A stretch of DNA of 64,000 nt from Planctomycetota bacterium (lineage in GTDB: Bacteria > Planctomycetota > Phycisphaerae > Phycisphaerales > SM1A02): assembly GCA_022566535.1 (NCBI GenBank), contig JADFIR010000008.1, positions 26,826 through 90,825 of the forward strand. The letters are read 5' to 3'. The notes under the pieces are model-generated. The model made no database searches, had not been told where the DNA came from, and was given only the letters and a program-made list of their open reading frames with translations. This document shows, one piece after another, positions 43,262 through 52,954 of this stretch (positions are counted from its first letter, which is position 1; each line of letters starts with the position of its first letter). Position numbers and translations under genes: made by a program.

Positions 43262-45835
43262 TCAGGCGGTCTTGGCCGGCTCTTGGGTGGGTTTGTCGGG
43301 CTTCGGCTGGGGCTTGGCTTCGCCGCCTTCGTCGTCACCGCCATCGCCCTGGTCCTTCGGCAGCGGCTGCGACTCGAAGTAGAGGTTTTCCGCATCTTCC
43401 TTACGGGTCACGAGGATCTTGTCACCGGACTTGAACTCCCCGCCCAGCAGCGACTCCGCCAGTGGATCTTCCACGTGGGAGCTGATCGCCCGGCGCAGGG
43501 GCCTGGCCCCGAAGTCGGGGTTGAAGCCCTTGTCGATCAGGAAATCCTTCGCCTTGCGGTCGAGTTCGAGCATCATGCCCTTTGCCTTGAGCCGTTCGTG
43601 CACCTTGGCCAGCTCGATCTCGATGATCTGGTAGAGATCTTCCTTCGCCAGCGGGTGAAAGACAATGACCTCGTCGAGCCGGTTCATGAACTCGGGGCGG
43701 AAGTGCTTCTCTACCTCGGTCATCAAGGTTTTCTTCATCTTCTCGTAGTCCTGGACTTCGTCGCGCTTGCCGAATCCGAACGCCTGGCCGCCCTTGATCA
43801 GTTCCGCCCCGATGTTGGAGGTCATGATCAGGACCGTGTTCTTGAAGTCCACGTGCCGGCCGAACGAATCGGTCAGGCGTCCCTCTTCCATGATCTGCAA
43901 CAGCATGTTGAATACATCGGGGTGGGCCTTCTCCACCTCATCCAGCAGCAACACGGCGTAGGGGCGCCGGCGGATGCGCTCGGTGAGCTGGCCGCCTTCC
44001 TCGTACCCGACGTATCCGGGCGGAGCACCGATGAGTCGCGAGACGTTGTGCTTCTCCATGTACTCGGACATGTCCAGATACACCAATGCATCCTGATTGC
44101 CGAACATGAACTCCGCCAGGGCCTTGGCCAGCAGCGTCTTGCCCACGCCGGACGGCCCGATGAAGATGAACGAGCCCATCGGCCGGCGAGGGTCTTTCAG
44201 GCCGCTTCTGGCCTTGCGAATCGCTTTGGCGACCGACTTGACCGCTTCGGCCTGACTGATCACGGTTTTGTGCAGCTCCTCTTCGAGCTGAAGCAACCGT
44301 ACGGATTCCTCCTTCTCCAGGCGGGTCAACGGCACGCCGGTCATCTTTGAGACGACCTCGGCGACGACCTCTTCATCAACGACCCCGTCAACCTCGTTGG
44401 TGCGCTTGCGCCATTCCTGCTGGATGTGCTCCTTTTCCTTGCGCAGTTTTTCGGCTTTGTCGCGCAGTTCAGCCGCCTGCTCGTAGTCGGCGCTCTTGAC
44501 CGCGGAGTCCTTCTCAATGGCCAACAGCTCGATCTGCTCTTCGAGGTCGGCCAGATCGGGCGGCTTGGTCATCGATTTGAGCCGCACCCGTGCCCCGGCC
44601 TCGTCGATCACGTCGATCGATTTATCCGGCTGGACTCGGCCGGTGACGTATCGGCCGGAAAGCTCGACTGCGGATCTCAGCGCCTCGTCGGTGATCGTAA
44701 CGCGGTGATGCGTCGCATAGCGCTCGCGCAGACCCTTGAGAATGTCCAGCGTCTGCTCAGCGTTCGGCGGCTCCACAGGAATCGGCTGGAAGCGCCGCTC
44801 CAGCGCGGAGTCCTTCTCGATGTACTTGCGATATTCGTCGAAGGTCGTTGCCCCGATGCATTGAATCTCGCCCCGGGACAGAGCGGGTTTGAGCACGTTG
44901 GAGGCGTCGATCGCCCCTTCGGCCCCACCCGCACCGACCAACGTGTGCAGCTCGTCGATGAACAGGATCACGTTCTTGGCCCGACGGACCTCGTTCATCA
45001 CGGCCTTGATCCGCTCCTCGAACTGCCCGCGGTACTTGGTGCCCGCCACCATCATCGCCAAGTCCAGCACGACGATCCGGCGATCGTAGAGCAGGTCGGG
45101 CACGTCCTGGGAGATGACCTGCTGGGCCAGGCCCTCGACGATCGCGGTCTTGCCGACGCCGGCCTCGCCCAGCAGCACGGGGTTGTTCTTGGTCCGCCGA
45201 CACAGAATCTGGATGAGGCGCTCGATCTCGTCTTTGCGGCCGATGACCGGATCAAGCTCATCTTTGCGGGCCAGCTCAGTCAGATCCCGGCCGAAGCTGT
45301 CCAGGGCGGGGGTCTTGCTCTTGCCTTTGCCGCGTCGGGCGGCGGTTCCCGGCTCTCCGCCGGGGTCCAGCGTTTCGGCGGCCTCGTCCGATTCCACGCC
45401 CGCGCCCAGCAGGTTCAGCACTTCCTCGCGCACCTCGTCCAGCTTCAGCCCGAGGTTCATCAATACCTGGGCGGCGACCCCGTCGTGTTCGCGCAGCAGG
45501 CCCAGCAGCAGGTGCTCGGTGCCGACGTAATTGTGGTTGAGGTTGCGCGCCTCTTCGATCGCGTACTCGATCACTTTCTTGGCTCGCGGCGTCTGGGGGA
45601 GCTTGCCCATGGTGACCATGTCCGGCCCGGACTTCACGAGCTTCTCGACCTCCAGGCGAACTTTGCGCAGATCGATGTCGAGGTTCTTCAGCACGTTGGC
45701 GCCGACGCCGGAACCTTCCTTGACCAATCCCAGCAGAATGTGCTCGGTCCCGATGTATTCGTGGTTGAAGCGCTGGGCTTCCTGGTTGGCCAGGGCCATG
45801 ACTTTTCGAGCGCGATCGGTGAGCCGTTCGAACAT
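43262..45835 (-). CDS. clpC: ClpC-type AAA+ unfoldase of Clp protease
   Basis: ATG 45835, with GGAG eight bases upstream, gives 857 residues. Two Clp-N repeats ([19 protein letters not shown] and [33 protein letters not shown]) are followed by AAA-1 with Walker [10 protein letters not shown] and AAA-2 with Walker [17 protein letters not shown], and a UVR-like middle segment ([18 protein letters not shown]) that identifies ClpC rather than ClpA or ClpB. It feeds unfolded proteins to ClpP. The C-terminus carries an acidic/proline tail. A palindrome lies upstream. Confidence 0.95.
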   Translation of the reverse strand: MFERLTDRARKVMALANQEAQRFNHEYIGTEHILLGLVKEGSGVGANVLKNLDIDLRKVRLEVEKLVKSGPDMVTMGKLPQTPRAKKVIEYAIEEARNLNHNYVGTEHLLLGLLREHDGVAAQVLMNLGLKLDEVREEVLNLLGAGVESDEAAETLDPGGEPGTAARRGKGKSKTPALDSFGRDLTELARKDELDPVIGRKDEIERLIQILCRRTKNNPVLLGEAGVGKTAIVEGLAQQVISQDVPDLLYDRRIVVLDLAMMVAGTKYRGQFEERIKAVMNEVRRAKNVILFIDELHTLVGAGGAEGAIDASNVLKPALSRGEIQCIGATTFDEYRKYIEKDSALERRFQPIPVEPPNAEQTLDILKGLRERYATHHRVTITDEALRSAVELSGRYVTGRVQPDKSIDVIDEAGARVRLKSMTKPPDLADLEEQIELLAIEKDSAVKSADYEQAAELRDKAEKLRKEKEHIQQEWRKRTNEVDGVVDEEVVAEVVSKMTGVPLTRLEKEESVRLLQLEEELHKTVISQAEAVKSVAKAIRKARSGLKDPRRPMGSFIFIGPSGVGKTLLAKALAEFMFGNQDALVYLDMSEYMEKHNVSRLIGAPPGYVGYEEGGQLTERIRRRPYAVLLLDEVEKAHPDVFNMLLQIMEEGRLTDSFGRHVDFKNTVLIMTSNIGAELIKGGQAFGFGKRDEVQDYEKMKKTLMTEVEKHFRPEFMNRLDEVIVFHPLAKEDLYQIIEIELAKVHERLKAKGMMLELDRKAKDFLIDKGFNPDFGARPLRRAISSHVEDPLAESLLGGEFKSGDKILVTRKEDAENLYFESQPLPKDQGDGGDDEGGEAKPQPKPDKPTQEPAKTA

Positions 45836-46225
45836 GGCAAGGCTCCGAGGTGCCGGGACGTGTGCCGGCCGGATGCAAGGCACTTGAGGGTCGTTAGAAC
45901 AAGCTTTCTGCGAGGCGGCTTATTTCACCCAAGAGGGGTCGCAATATCAGTACCATTCTAGTCGGCGAGGTCATCCTCGGGGATGACAATTTCCTCAACC
46001 AAGATTGCCTTGTTGGTCAACCGTTATGCCGTTTACTTCAGGGGCGTCATTCGAAGTGCCATATTGGCGGTGATCCGGGCGCTGCGGCCGGGAGATCCGC
46101 CTGCTGACCCGCTAATCGCCGATGGCGGTGGAGGTTGACTTCCCTGGACGCCCGCAGGCAGACCCTGCCGCGAAGCCGCAAGCGGCTGACATGGGGTCGT
46201 TGAAACGCTCTTTCGATGTCGGCGT
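45836..46225. other. Non-coding gap between clpC and lolD
   Basis: No convincing gene. The clpC leader region holds the palindrome GTCATCC-TCGG-GGATGAC at 45970-45987, about 135 bases upstream of the start, which may be an operator. Neither CIRCE nor a CtsR-type repeat is visible. Confidence 0.45.
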
Positions 46226-46975
46226 TTACTCCGCGATCCGGCCGTCGTGGAGGTGGACAACTCGATCGGCGCGCTCGGCGATGGCCGGGTCGTGGGTCAC
46301 CATCACAATCGTCAGGCCGTCGCGATGTTGCTGCACGATGAGATCAAGGATTTCGGCGCCGGTTGCTTCATCAAGGTTGCCCGTCGGCTCGTCGGCGAGC
46401 AGGACCTTGGGGTTGTTCATCAGCGCCCGAGCGATGGCGACGCGCTGGCGCTCGCCGCCGGAGAGTTCGCGCGGGCGATGCTTGAGTCGATGACCGAGAC
46501 CGAACGACTCAAGCAACTGCGTCGCTCGCTTTCGGAGTTGACCGATACGCCGGTAGTAGTTCCACCGATGCAGCCCAACCAATGCCGGCAGGAGTGTGTT
46601 CTCAAGTACGTTCAACTCCGGCAACAAATGATAGAACTGAAACACAAAACCAATAGAGCGATTGCGATAAAGATTCCGGGCCCGGCGTGACATCGAGGCG
46701 AGTGATCGGCCGTCAAAGCGGACCTCGCCGCCGTCGGCATCCGGTTGGTCCAGGTCGCCCAGCAGATGCAACAGCGTGCTCTTGCCCGACCCGGATGGGC
46801 CGAGGATCGCTACCCATTCGCCTGGCTTGACGTGCAGCGTGGCCCCCTTGAGCACCGGCACATCAACGCGCCCCAGCCGATAGGTCTTGTGCATGTTCAC
46901 GGCGCTCAGCAGTGCGCGCGTGATCGGCGCAGCTGTGGACGATGGTCGGGATTCGGCCAGGCGTGTGTCATTCAT
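46226..46975 (-). CDS. lolD: LolD-type ABC transporter ATPase
   Basis: The 249-residue ATPase has Walker A GPSGSGKSTLLHLLGDLDQPDADG, signature ELSGGERQRVAIARAL, Walker B VLLADEPTGNLDEATG and the H-loop VTHDPAIAERADRVVHLHDGRI. These features, including NLDE and the DLD after the P-loop, fit the LolD/MacB-type family that drives lipoprotein release or related export. The start ATG overlaps the end of the upstream permease gene (ATGAATGA), so they form an operon. Confidence 0.9.
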   Translation of the reverse strand: MNDTRLAESRPSSTAAPITRALLSAVNMHKTYRLGRVDVPVLKGATLHVKPGEWVAILGPSGSGKSTLLHLLGDLDQPDADGGEVRFDGRSLASMSRRARNLYRNRSIGFVFQFYHLLPELNVLENTLLPALVGLHRWNYYRRIGQLRKRATQLLESFGLGHRLKHRPRELSGGERQRVAIARALMNNPKVLLADEPTGNLDEATGAEILDLIVQQHRDGLTIVMVTHDPAIAERADRVVHLHDGRIAE

Positions 46976-48623
46976 AATGAAGGGCCCGGACGGGATCGGT
47001 GTCCGCGGCCTTGGCGGCGGGGAGAAACGCCCCGATCAGCGAGAAGATCACCGCCCCAATCATCGTGAAGATCGCGGTGCCGGAGTCCATCTCGTTGGGG
47101 ATCGTCGTGAAGTAATAGACCGAGGGGTCCCAGATCACCACGCCGCCGCGATCTTTGAGGATCAGAATCACGGCGCCGGCGCCGATCAACGTAATGGATA
47201 CAAGCAGGCCGAGCGTAATCGGCATCAAAGCGCCGCGGCGACCGTGATAGACGGTCAGCGCGATCGCCACCAACGCGAGCGCGAGCATGATGATCGCCAG
47301 CCACATCGGCGGGTCGCCCATCGCGGAGTGAATCGTGTTGATGTTGCGCACGACGAGATACGCCAGGCCGACGCCGACCAGCGCCCCCGCGATGCCGATC
47401 ACCAGGCCGTAGCGCAGAAAGATCCACGAAATGCCAAAGCGCGACGCGCCGATTGACCGCAGTATGCCGATGTCGCGGGTCTTCTCATAGACGATCGCCC
47501 AGAAGATGGCCAGCACCAGGCCGGCACAGACCAGATACACCAGCGAGAACAACGTTCGCATCAGCTCGCGCTCTTTTTCGATGGGCTCGATGAAGTCGGC
47601 TTGCTGCTGTTCCCATGTCTTGATGGAGAGCCCCATGCCCTGCGGCGGCGGTTTGACGAAGGCGTTGTTGTCTTGGAGTAACTCCGCTCGAAACGCGTCG
47701 TAGACGCCCACGAGTTGCTCGCGGAGCTCGTCGGGCTCCACGCCGTCGGCCGCGCGGACCAGGACCATCGTCGCCTTGGCCGGGTCCACGCCGATCACCT
47801 TCGGCAGGCCGTCGTCGTCGAGCTGCTCTTCATCGACAATCTCGCCTTGGTCCAGATGCAACATGCGCTGGGCGATCTCAAGGGGGACCATTGCCCGCTT
47901 GTCGTCAATCAGGAATACGCCGGAGAAGAACTCGTTGACCACGGGAAAGATGCGGCTTTCCGGTTCCAGCAGCCCGCCCCCGGTGGCGATGGGAAGTGTT
48001 GTCAACGTCACCTCCCATTGGGGCATCCACCAGTAGCCGTTGCGGGCCGGCCGGATTGATCCATCGGATTGCCGGTCGTTGCCGACCGAAACGTGGATGC
48101 CCGGGACAATGCCTGCCCGATCGCTGCGGCTGTCGCGCAGGGCTAGGCCGTCCAGAAGAACCTGCTCATCCATCTGACGGCGGGGGTCGTCGTCGGCCAT
48201 CGTCTTGAGCTGCTGCTCGGTCGGGGGGCGCCAGTACAGTGTGTCGGCGTATCCGGTCACCTTTGCGAAACTCTCGGGGTCGATGCCCCAGATCTGGACC
48301 GTCTCCGTGTCCTTGTTCGCCCCGTCGGGATAGGGCATCTTCAGCAAGCCCCAACTGTCAACCACCGGTGTAGCCGCTTCCGCTTCCGGCAGCTCTTCGA
48401 TTCGGTCGATCAGTCGCTCGTAGTGGGGAATCCCCGTTACCGGATAGCTGATCACCACATCGCCCATGAGCGTTCGGCCGGAATCCCGGACCATATTCAG
48501 AAAGCCGGTCATCACCGACACGACGATGATGACCAGGGCAACGCACAAGGCCACCGCCGCCACCGCGATCAGGGGGATCACCCGCGAGGTCAGATAGCGG
48601 TTGGTCAGTAAGGCGTGGTACAT
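46968..48623 (-). CDS. LolC/E-like FtsX-family ABC permease
   Basis: The 551-residue protein begins with a membrane helix (LIAVAAVALCVALVIIVVSVMTGFL) after the LLTNRYLTSR lead typical of LolC/LolE, has a large periplasmic domain of about 300 residues, and ends with three membrane helices (FSLVYLVCAGLVLAIFWAIV, FLRYGLVIGIAGALVGVGLAY and MIGAVIFSLIGAFLPAAKAA). This FtsX layout fits LolCE lipoprotein release. It ends overlapping lolD. The long periplasmic part contains many acidic residues. A pyrimidine array stands in front of its start. Confidence 0.88.
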   Translation of the reverse strand: MYHALLTNRYLTSRVIPLIAVAAVALCVALVIIVVSVMTGFLNMVRDSGRTLMGDVVISYPVTGIPHYERLIDRIEELPEAEAATPVVDSWGLLKMPYPDGANKDTETVQIWGIDPESFAKVTGYADTLYWRPPTEQQLKTMADDDPRRQMDEQVLLDGLALRDSRSDRAGIVPGIHVSVGNDRQSDGSIRPARNGYWWMPQWEVTLTTLPIATGGGLLEPESRIFPVVNEFFSGVFLIDDKRAMVPLEIAQRMLHLDQGEIVDEEQLDDDGLPKVIGVDPAKATMVLVRAADGVEPDELREQLVGVYDAFRAELLQDNNAFVKPPPQGMGLSIKTWEQQQADFIEPIEKERELMRTLFSLVYLVCAGLVLAIFWAIVYEKTRDIGILRSIGASRFGISWIFLRYGLVIGIAGALVGVGLAYLVVRNINTIHSAMGDPPMWLAIIMLALALVAIALTVYHGRRGALMPITLGLLVSITLIGAGAVILILKDRGGVVIWDPSVYYFTTIPNEMDSGTAIFTMIGAVIFSLIGAFLPAAKAADTDPVRALHYE

Positions 48624-48667
48624 GAAGGGGAAGGGGTTAGGTGTCAGGGATTAGGGGTTAGGGAGTT
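48624..48667 (-). repeat. Short-period pyrimidine array before lolC/E-like start
   Basis: Read on the minus strand the sequence is built of units such as CTAACCCC, TAATCCCTG, ACACCTA, ACCCCTT and CCCCTTC and ends at ATG 48623. It has the same sense orientation as the arrays before the genes at 21305 and 30408. Confidence 0.6.
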
Positions 48668-48813
48668 TTGTTTCGCGGTCGGGCTTGCCCCGACGCGTCC
48701 GGCCAGACAAACGACTGAGCCTCTTCGCCGCGCCAGCATACCCGACACCGAGGCGCTGCGAGTCATTCATGGAAGCTTCGGACTGCCGATGGCATGGAGA
48801 CGACAAATCGTGT

Positions 48814-49584
48814 TCAACGCCTGCGGTTTGCGGGCGCCTGCGGCAATGGACGGCCGAAGCGTTTGAGCAGCTCGATCGGTGCGCCGATGTCCACCGTGAC
48901 GACTTTGCCGAGGAATTCCGCAGCGGCCGGTTCGGTCATGGCGGGCTTGGGCGCGACGAAGGTCACGGTCCGCGCCGCCCGGATCGTCGCGCCCAGGGGT
49001 CGGCCGGTGTCGCAATCCAGGCCGGAAGGCACATCGACGGCCAGTACCGGCCGGACCGCCGCATTGATCGACTCGATGAGCCCGGCAGCAGCGCCTTCGA
49101 CCGGCCGATCCAGACCCGTGCCGAAGATTGCATCGACGATCAGATCGACTTCGCCCAACACCGTGCCAATCTCATCGAGCGCGACCTCCCGCAGGCCGAT
49201 CTTGCGGCAGATGTTGCGATTGATTTCGGCATCGGAGCCCGGCTTCGGCTGGCCCAAGGCCGCGAACACCGGGTCAACCCCGGCGTTGTGCAGGTGCCGT
49301 CCTAACGCATAGCCGTCCCCGCCGTTGTTGCCCGAACCGCACACGATCAGGACCGACAGCGAAGAGGCGCGCACTTCTTGGAGCATTGCCAGCGCCTCGG
49401 CCGCCAGGCCACGCGCGGCATTCTCCATCAGCACGATGCCGGGAATGCCATAATCCTCGATCGCAGCCCGATCAACGGCCCGGACCGACTCGCGATCGAG
49501 GATGTACTCGCTTGGCTGACCGCCCAATCCGTGTACCGACGTATGCTGTGCCGATTCAGGTCCATGTGGGTCTGTGCGCGCCAT
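48814..49584 (-). CDS. nnrE: NAD(P)H-hydrate epimerase
   Basis: The 256-residue protein is a YjeF-N domain. Signature parts are DRAAIEDYGIPGIVLMENAARG, VCGSGNNGGDGYALGRHL (the nucleotide-binding GxGNNGGDG loop), DLIVDAIFGTGL and AVDVPSGLDCDTG. It interconverts the epimers of hydrated NAD(P)H. The partner dehydratase domain is not fused. It is divergent from surE. Confidence 0.93.
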   Translation of the reverse strand: MARTDPHGPESAQHTSVHGLGGQPSEYILDRESVRAVDRAAIEDYGIPGIVLMENAARGLAAEALAMLQEVRASSLSVLIVCGSGNNGGDGYALGRHLHNAGVDPVFAALGQPKPGSDAEINRNICRKIGLREVALDEIGTVLGEVDLIVDAIFGTGLDRPVEGAAAGLIESINAAVRPVLAVDVPSGLDCDTGRPLGATIRAARTVTFVAPKPAMTEPAAAEFLGKVVTVDIGAPIELLKRFGRPLPQAPANRRR

Positions 49585-49664
49585 GGTCGGTGCAGTTTAG
49601 ATAGGATCTCAGGGCGACGCACGGACCGGAGGCCCGCCGCCAGACTTCCAATGACCGCCGAGTC

Positions 49665-50471
49665 ATGCGAATCCTGCTGACCAACGATGATGGGATCAAT
49701 TCGCCGGGAATTGCCGCCCTGTACGACGCCTTGCAGGGGCTGGGGGAGATCTTTACAGTTGCGCCGCTGACCGTTCAGACGGCCGCGAGCCACGGCATCA
49801 CCTATGCCGAACCGCTGATGATCGAGACTGTCACGGTCAACGATCGCCTGGAGGGAATCGCGGTGGACGGCCGGCCGGCCGACTGCGTCAAGCTCGCCTT
49901 GCGATCGATTTGGCCGCAGCGATTCGGTCAGGACGTCCCCGCAGATTTGACCATTAGCGGTATGAACAGCGGGGCGAACGTGGGGATCAATATTCTCTAC
50001 TCGGGCACCGTCGCCGCGGCGATGGAGTCGGCGTTTCTGGGCGTGCCCGCGATCGCTGTGAGCCTGCACATCGGCGATCGGGCCAAGACCAGATATGGCC
50101 GAGCCGCCCAAATTGCCCGGGCGGCGATCGATCGCGTGCTCGAATCTGCCGAGGGCGGCCTTGATACGCATAGCGTCATCAACATCAACATCCCTGTAAC
50201 CGAGCGCGACGATGCCCCTATGCCCCAGATTCGCGTGGTGGAGATGAACGCCGCCCCGGGCACCGACTCCTATGACCGGCGGGTGAGTCCGGCCGGGCAG
50301 GTCTACTATTGGGCAGCCGGCAGTGGCATGGAGTTCACCCACACTGCTCCGGACACCGATGTGGAAGCGCTGTTCGAACGCTGCATCACGGTGACGCCGC
50401 TGACGTATGTGATGACCGATCACGCCCGCTTGCAGACCTGGAAGGAACGGCTGGAGCAGTCGCCCGGCTAG
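49665..50471 (+). CDS. surE: 5'-nucleotidase SurE
   Basis: The 268-residue protein starts MRILLTNDDGINSPGIAALYDAL, the metal-binding SurE signature, and continues with VDGRPADCVKLALR and ISGMNSGANVGINILYSGTVAAAMES, the nucleotide-binding motif. SurE hydrolyses nucleoside 5'-monophosphates and is often linked to stationary-phase survival. It stands alone, divergent from nnrE. Confidence 0.95.
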   Translation: MRILLTNDDGINSPGIAALYDALQGLGEIFTVAPLTVQTAASHGITYAEPLMIETVTVNDRLEGIAVDGRPADCVKLALRSIWPQRFGQDVPADLTISGMNSGANVGINILYSGTVAAAMESAFLGVPAIAVSLHIGDRAKTRYGRAAQIARAAIDRVLESAEGGLDTHSVININIPVTERDDAPMPQIRVVEMNAAPGTDSYDRRVSPAGQVYYWAAGSGMEFTHTAPDTDVEALFERCITVTPLTYVMTDHARLQTWKERLEQSPG

Positions 50472-50489
50472 TGTCCCGAATTGGGAATA

Positions 50490-51050
50490 TCACCGGCGGG
50501 TTCGTACGCGACACGAGTCGATGAGCTTTCTCGATATGGGACAATAGCGACTACAGGCCATGATGAGGCTATAGGCCTTGGAGGCTTCTACCTGATGGAG
50601 TTCAACTTCCTTTCCGAACTCGAACTTGACCGCTTCGATCGCGTGCCTGTAGTCTCCGTCGCTCGAAATGAGGACTGCAACGTCGTAGCGGTCCTTGTGG
50701 CCGAGAATGAGCATATCGGTCGCCAGCATGACGTCTACACCTTTCTCGACGTAGCCTCCGGTTGGCGCCCGCTGAAGCCTCCCGGGACGGAATGTCAGGT
50801 TCGGCACAAATCTCAGGGCGTTGAAGAACCTTTGCTGTGACCGGCATCGTTCGTCCTTTGCCTCGAAATCTGGATCGTCCCGACTTGGTGCAACCAGCGG
50901 AGCGTTGTAGTAGTACGTGTGCACATGTTTGCGTCCCTGGCCTGCAAGAGCAATTGATAGCTTGCCGAAGTCAATCTGGACCGGCCAGCCAGCCTCTTTG
51001 AGGGCGTGATAGAAGTTGCTGCCGTCAAAGAAAATGCAGACGCGATCCAT
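50490..51050 (-). CDS. NYN-domain (PIN-like) ribonuclease-type protein
   Basis: ATG 51050 gives 186 residues with a LabA/DUF88-type NYN domain. The four conserved acidic positions are in VCIFFDGSNFYHALK, EKGVDVMLATDML and LISSDGDYRHAIEAVK. NYN proteins are probable RNases related to PIN domains. The C-terminus is short and basic. It is convergent with surE, 18 bases apart. Confidence 0.88.
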   Translation of the reverse strand: MDRVCIFFDGSNFYHALKEAGWPVQIDFGKLSIALAGQGRKHVHTYYYNAPLVAPSRDDPDFEAKDERCRSQQRFFNALRFVPNLTFRPGRLQRAPTGGYVEKGVDVMLATDMLILGHKDRYDVAVLISSDGDYRHAIEAVKFEFGKEVELHQVEASKAYSLIMACSRYCPISRKLIDSCRVRTRR

Positions 51051-51401
51051 GATCGCGATTCTACTGCAAAAAGAGAACTGGAGGCTGCGCACAGCCTCCA
51101 GGGGCTAATACCTGGTCGCTGCGGTGCAGCGCCAGGAAGTCATCCTTCCTAATCTTTCATTACCCTCGTCTACAGTCAAGCGTCTGTCAAGTAGATTCTC
51201 CAGGAATTTTCTTGAAAGAGTGGATGACTGCGCGCATTGCTTATCGACCGGTATGTTATGGCAATACCGAGCCGGTTTCCCAACTCCCTGAATCTACCCC
51301 ACTCGCCATGTGCAAGCGCCGTGCCCGGCAACCGACAAACCCCAACAAAGTCATGTCAGTAGGAGTCTGAGGTTTGCCTAGCCCCTCCGGCCAGGTCGGT
51401 G
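51051..51401. other. Non-coding gap with two REP-like hairpins
   Basis: It holds the hairpins CTGGAGGCTG-CGCA-CAGCCTCCAG (51078-51101) followed by GGGCTAAT, and CCTGG-CGCTG-CGGTG-CAGCG-CCAGG (51111-51136, one bulge). The first has the GGGCTA-type flank of the window's hairpin family. No gene was recognised in the remainder. Confidence 0.55.
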
Positions 51402-52397
51402 TCATGACTCAGGTTGGCGCACCAACACGATCCGAATCCGGACCGTGATCGTCTCGTCGTCCGCCAGGGCGTCGAGTCGCTTGCCGGCGGCGCGCCAGCG
51501 GTAGAGGCTGTTGAGAATCGCCTCATCGACGCGGGCGTCGCCGGAGCTTTCGAGGATTCGGGCCAGCGCCGGCTTTCCGTCGTGGCGAAAGTGGATTTCG
51601 CACAGCGGGTTCGCCGGTGCAGCCGTGAGCAGAACGACGGTGGTAAAGCTCGGCTTGCGCGGCCTGATCTCCACGCCTTGGGCGGCGATGGGTTTGCCGA
51701 GTTGCCAATTCTCACGCGGTACATCGATGATCGACGTCGGGTCGGATTCCTTCTCGGCCGGTGCACCCTGATCACGCGTCGCATCAACACTGCGCTCTTG
51801 AAGTGGTGATTTCACTGGCTTTGCGGCCTGGTTAGCGCGGGGTGATTCAACTGGTGTGCTCAACAACCGCTGAAGCGCTGCGAGGATCTCGAGCAGCGCC
51901 TTGTGGTCACTTGTGGATGTCCCGGCCGTGACGCGTGTGGTTGGTTCTGGCGATGCGGAATCACCTCCAAGGCTTTCAAGCCACGCCGCCAACTCGGCGA
52001 GTGGATCGGCTGGCCCAGCAGTGACGTTGCCCGTGGGGGTGGCCGCAGCGTCGGCGACCGGCGTTGAAACCCCCTCGTCCCAGCTCGGCTGCGCTTCGCC
52101 CGCAGGGTTCGTGCGAAACGCAGCCTGCTCGACCTCAGCCAAGGCGGCAAGATGTTGCTTGTACTGCTCGTAGCCGATCCAGGTCAACGTTGACGCGGTG
52201 GAGGTCTCGACGCCCAAAGCGATCTCGTCAGCACGAGGCCGAAAGTCCTGGGGATCAAACTGAGCGCGGAGGTGAACATGCCGACCGCCCGCGGCGCTCA
52301 TGACCCTCACGAGCAAGGGCGCCACCACAGCGACATGTGCGAGCACTGACGCGGACAGTCCCACGGACAGTACAAGAGTTGGTTGGCGACTCTGCAC
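51402..52397 (-). CDS. TonB-like energy-transducing protein
   Basis: The 331-residue protein has an N-terminal membrane anchor (LVLSVGLSASVLAHVAVVAPLLV), a long low-complexity, Ala/Pro/Ser/Glu-rich middle for crossing the periplasm, and a C-terminal TonB-like domain (AANPLCEIHFRHDGKPALARILESSGDARVDEAILNSLYRWRAAG). TonB passes the energy of ExbB/ExbD to outer-membrane transporters. It lies 18 bases downstream of exbD. No ExbB gene is adjacent. Confidence 0.78.
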   Translation of the reverse strand: MQSRQPTLVLSVGLSASVLAHVAVVAPLLVRVMSAAGGRHVHLRAQFDPQDFRPRADEIALGVETSTASTLTWIGYEQYKQHLAALAEVEQAAFRTNPAGEAQPSWDEGVSTPVADAAATPTGNVTAGPADPLAELAAWLESLGGDSASPEPTTRVTAGTSTSDHKALLEILAALQRLLSTPVESPRANQAAKPVKSPLQERSVDATRDQGAPAEKESDPTSIIDVPRENWQLGKPIAAQGVEIRPRKPSFTTVVLLTAAPANPLCEIHFRHDGKPALARILESSGDARVDEAILNSLYRWRAAGKRLDALADDETITVRIRIVLVRQPES

Positions 52398-52415
52398 CGG
52401 TTGATTGTATGGCAG

Positions 52416-52883
52416 TCAACGGTCGAGCTTGCCTGCGTCGCCTTGGCCGGTGGTCTCCTGCGACGGCGTGCCCACCAGCTTGATATCCAGTCCAGCGTAG
52501 GCCAGCTTGTCGTACAAGCTCAGGAATGTGGGCAGTCGGTCCTGCGTGCCGTGCTCCTCGGCGGCGATGTACACCACCGTACCCGGGGCCTCAGCCTGGA
52601 CCTCGCGCAGTCGAGGGAGCACCTGGTCCAGGGAGATCGGCTCGCGGTTGAAAAAAAGACCCCCGGCGTGATCGATGCTGATGGTTACCGCAGGCGGGAC
52701 AACGGCCGGCTCACCCGAAGCGAACGCCTGCATCTGCATGGGCAACAGGTCAGCCCGGACCGTCAACACCATCGCATAGATGAAGAACGTCAACAGCAGG
52801 AAGATCACGTCGATCAGCGGCATGATCTCAATGCGGGTCTCGTGCTGCGGTCGGCGGAGCGTGAGCATAGCGGTGTCAGGCAT
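52416..52883 (-). CDS. exbD: ExbD/TolR-family protein
   Basis: ATG 52883 gives 155 residues with the single membrane helix and its conserved Asp in MPLIDVIFLLLTFFIYAMVL, the ExbD/TolR signature, followed by a periplasmic domain (ITISIDHAGGLFFNREPISLDQVLPRLREV and VVYIAAEEHGTQDRL). It forms the proton-motive engine with ExbB. The TonB-like gene follows it, but the ExbB gene is absent from this window. The start lies 17 bases after a structured repeat on the minus strand. Confidence 0.87.
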   Translation of the reverse strand: MPDTAMLTLRRPQHETRIEIMPLIDVIFLLLTFFIYAMVLTVRADLLPMQMQAFASGEPAVVPPAVTISIDHAGGLFFNREPISLDQVLPRLREVQAEAPGTVVYIAAEEHGTQDRLPTFLSLYDKLAYAGLDIKLVGTPSQETTGQGDAGKLDR

Positions 52884-52900
52884 CAAGCCGTCGAGCGAAG

Positions 52901-52945
52901 CCGGGTCATGACGAGTCCCGACCTGTCGGGACGAGGAAGACCCGG
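52901..52945. repeat. Structured element copy 2: hairpin with conserved internal loop
   Basis: Outer stem CCGGGTC/GACCCGG (52901-52907 with 52939-52945), internal loop ATGACGA opposite GAGGAA, and inner stem GTCCCGAC-CT-GTCGGGAC (52915-52932). Compared with 38961-39002 the inner stem has changed on both arms while pairing stays perfect. It lies upstream of exbD on the minus strand. Confidence 0.75.
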
Positions 52946-52954
52946 GTCATGGTA

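Noticed and set aside
44426..45961. 511-residue plus-strand frame over clpC
   Set aside because: Antisense to the well-conserved ClpC N-terminal and AAA-1 regions; no family resemblance.
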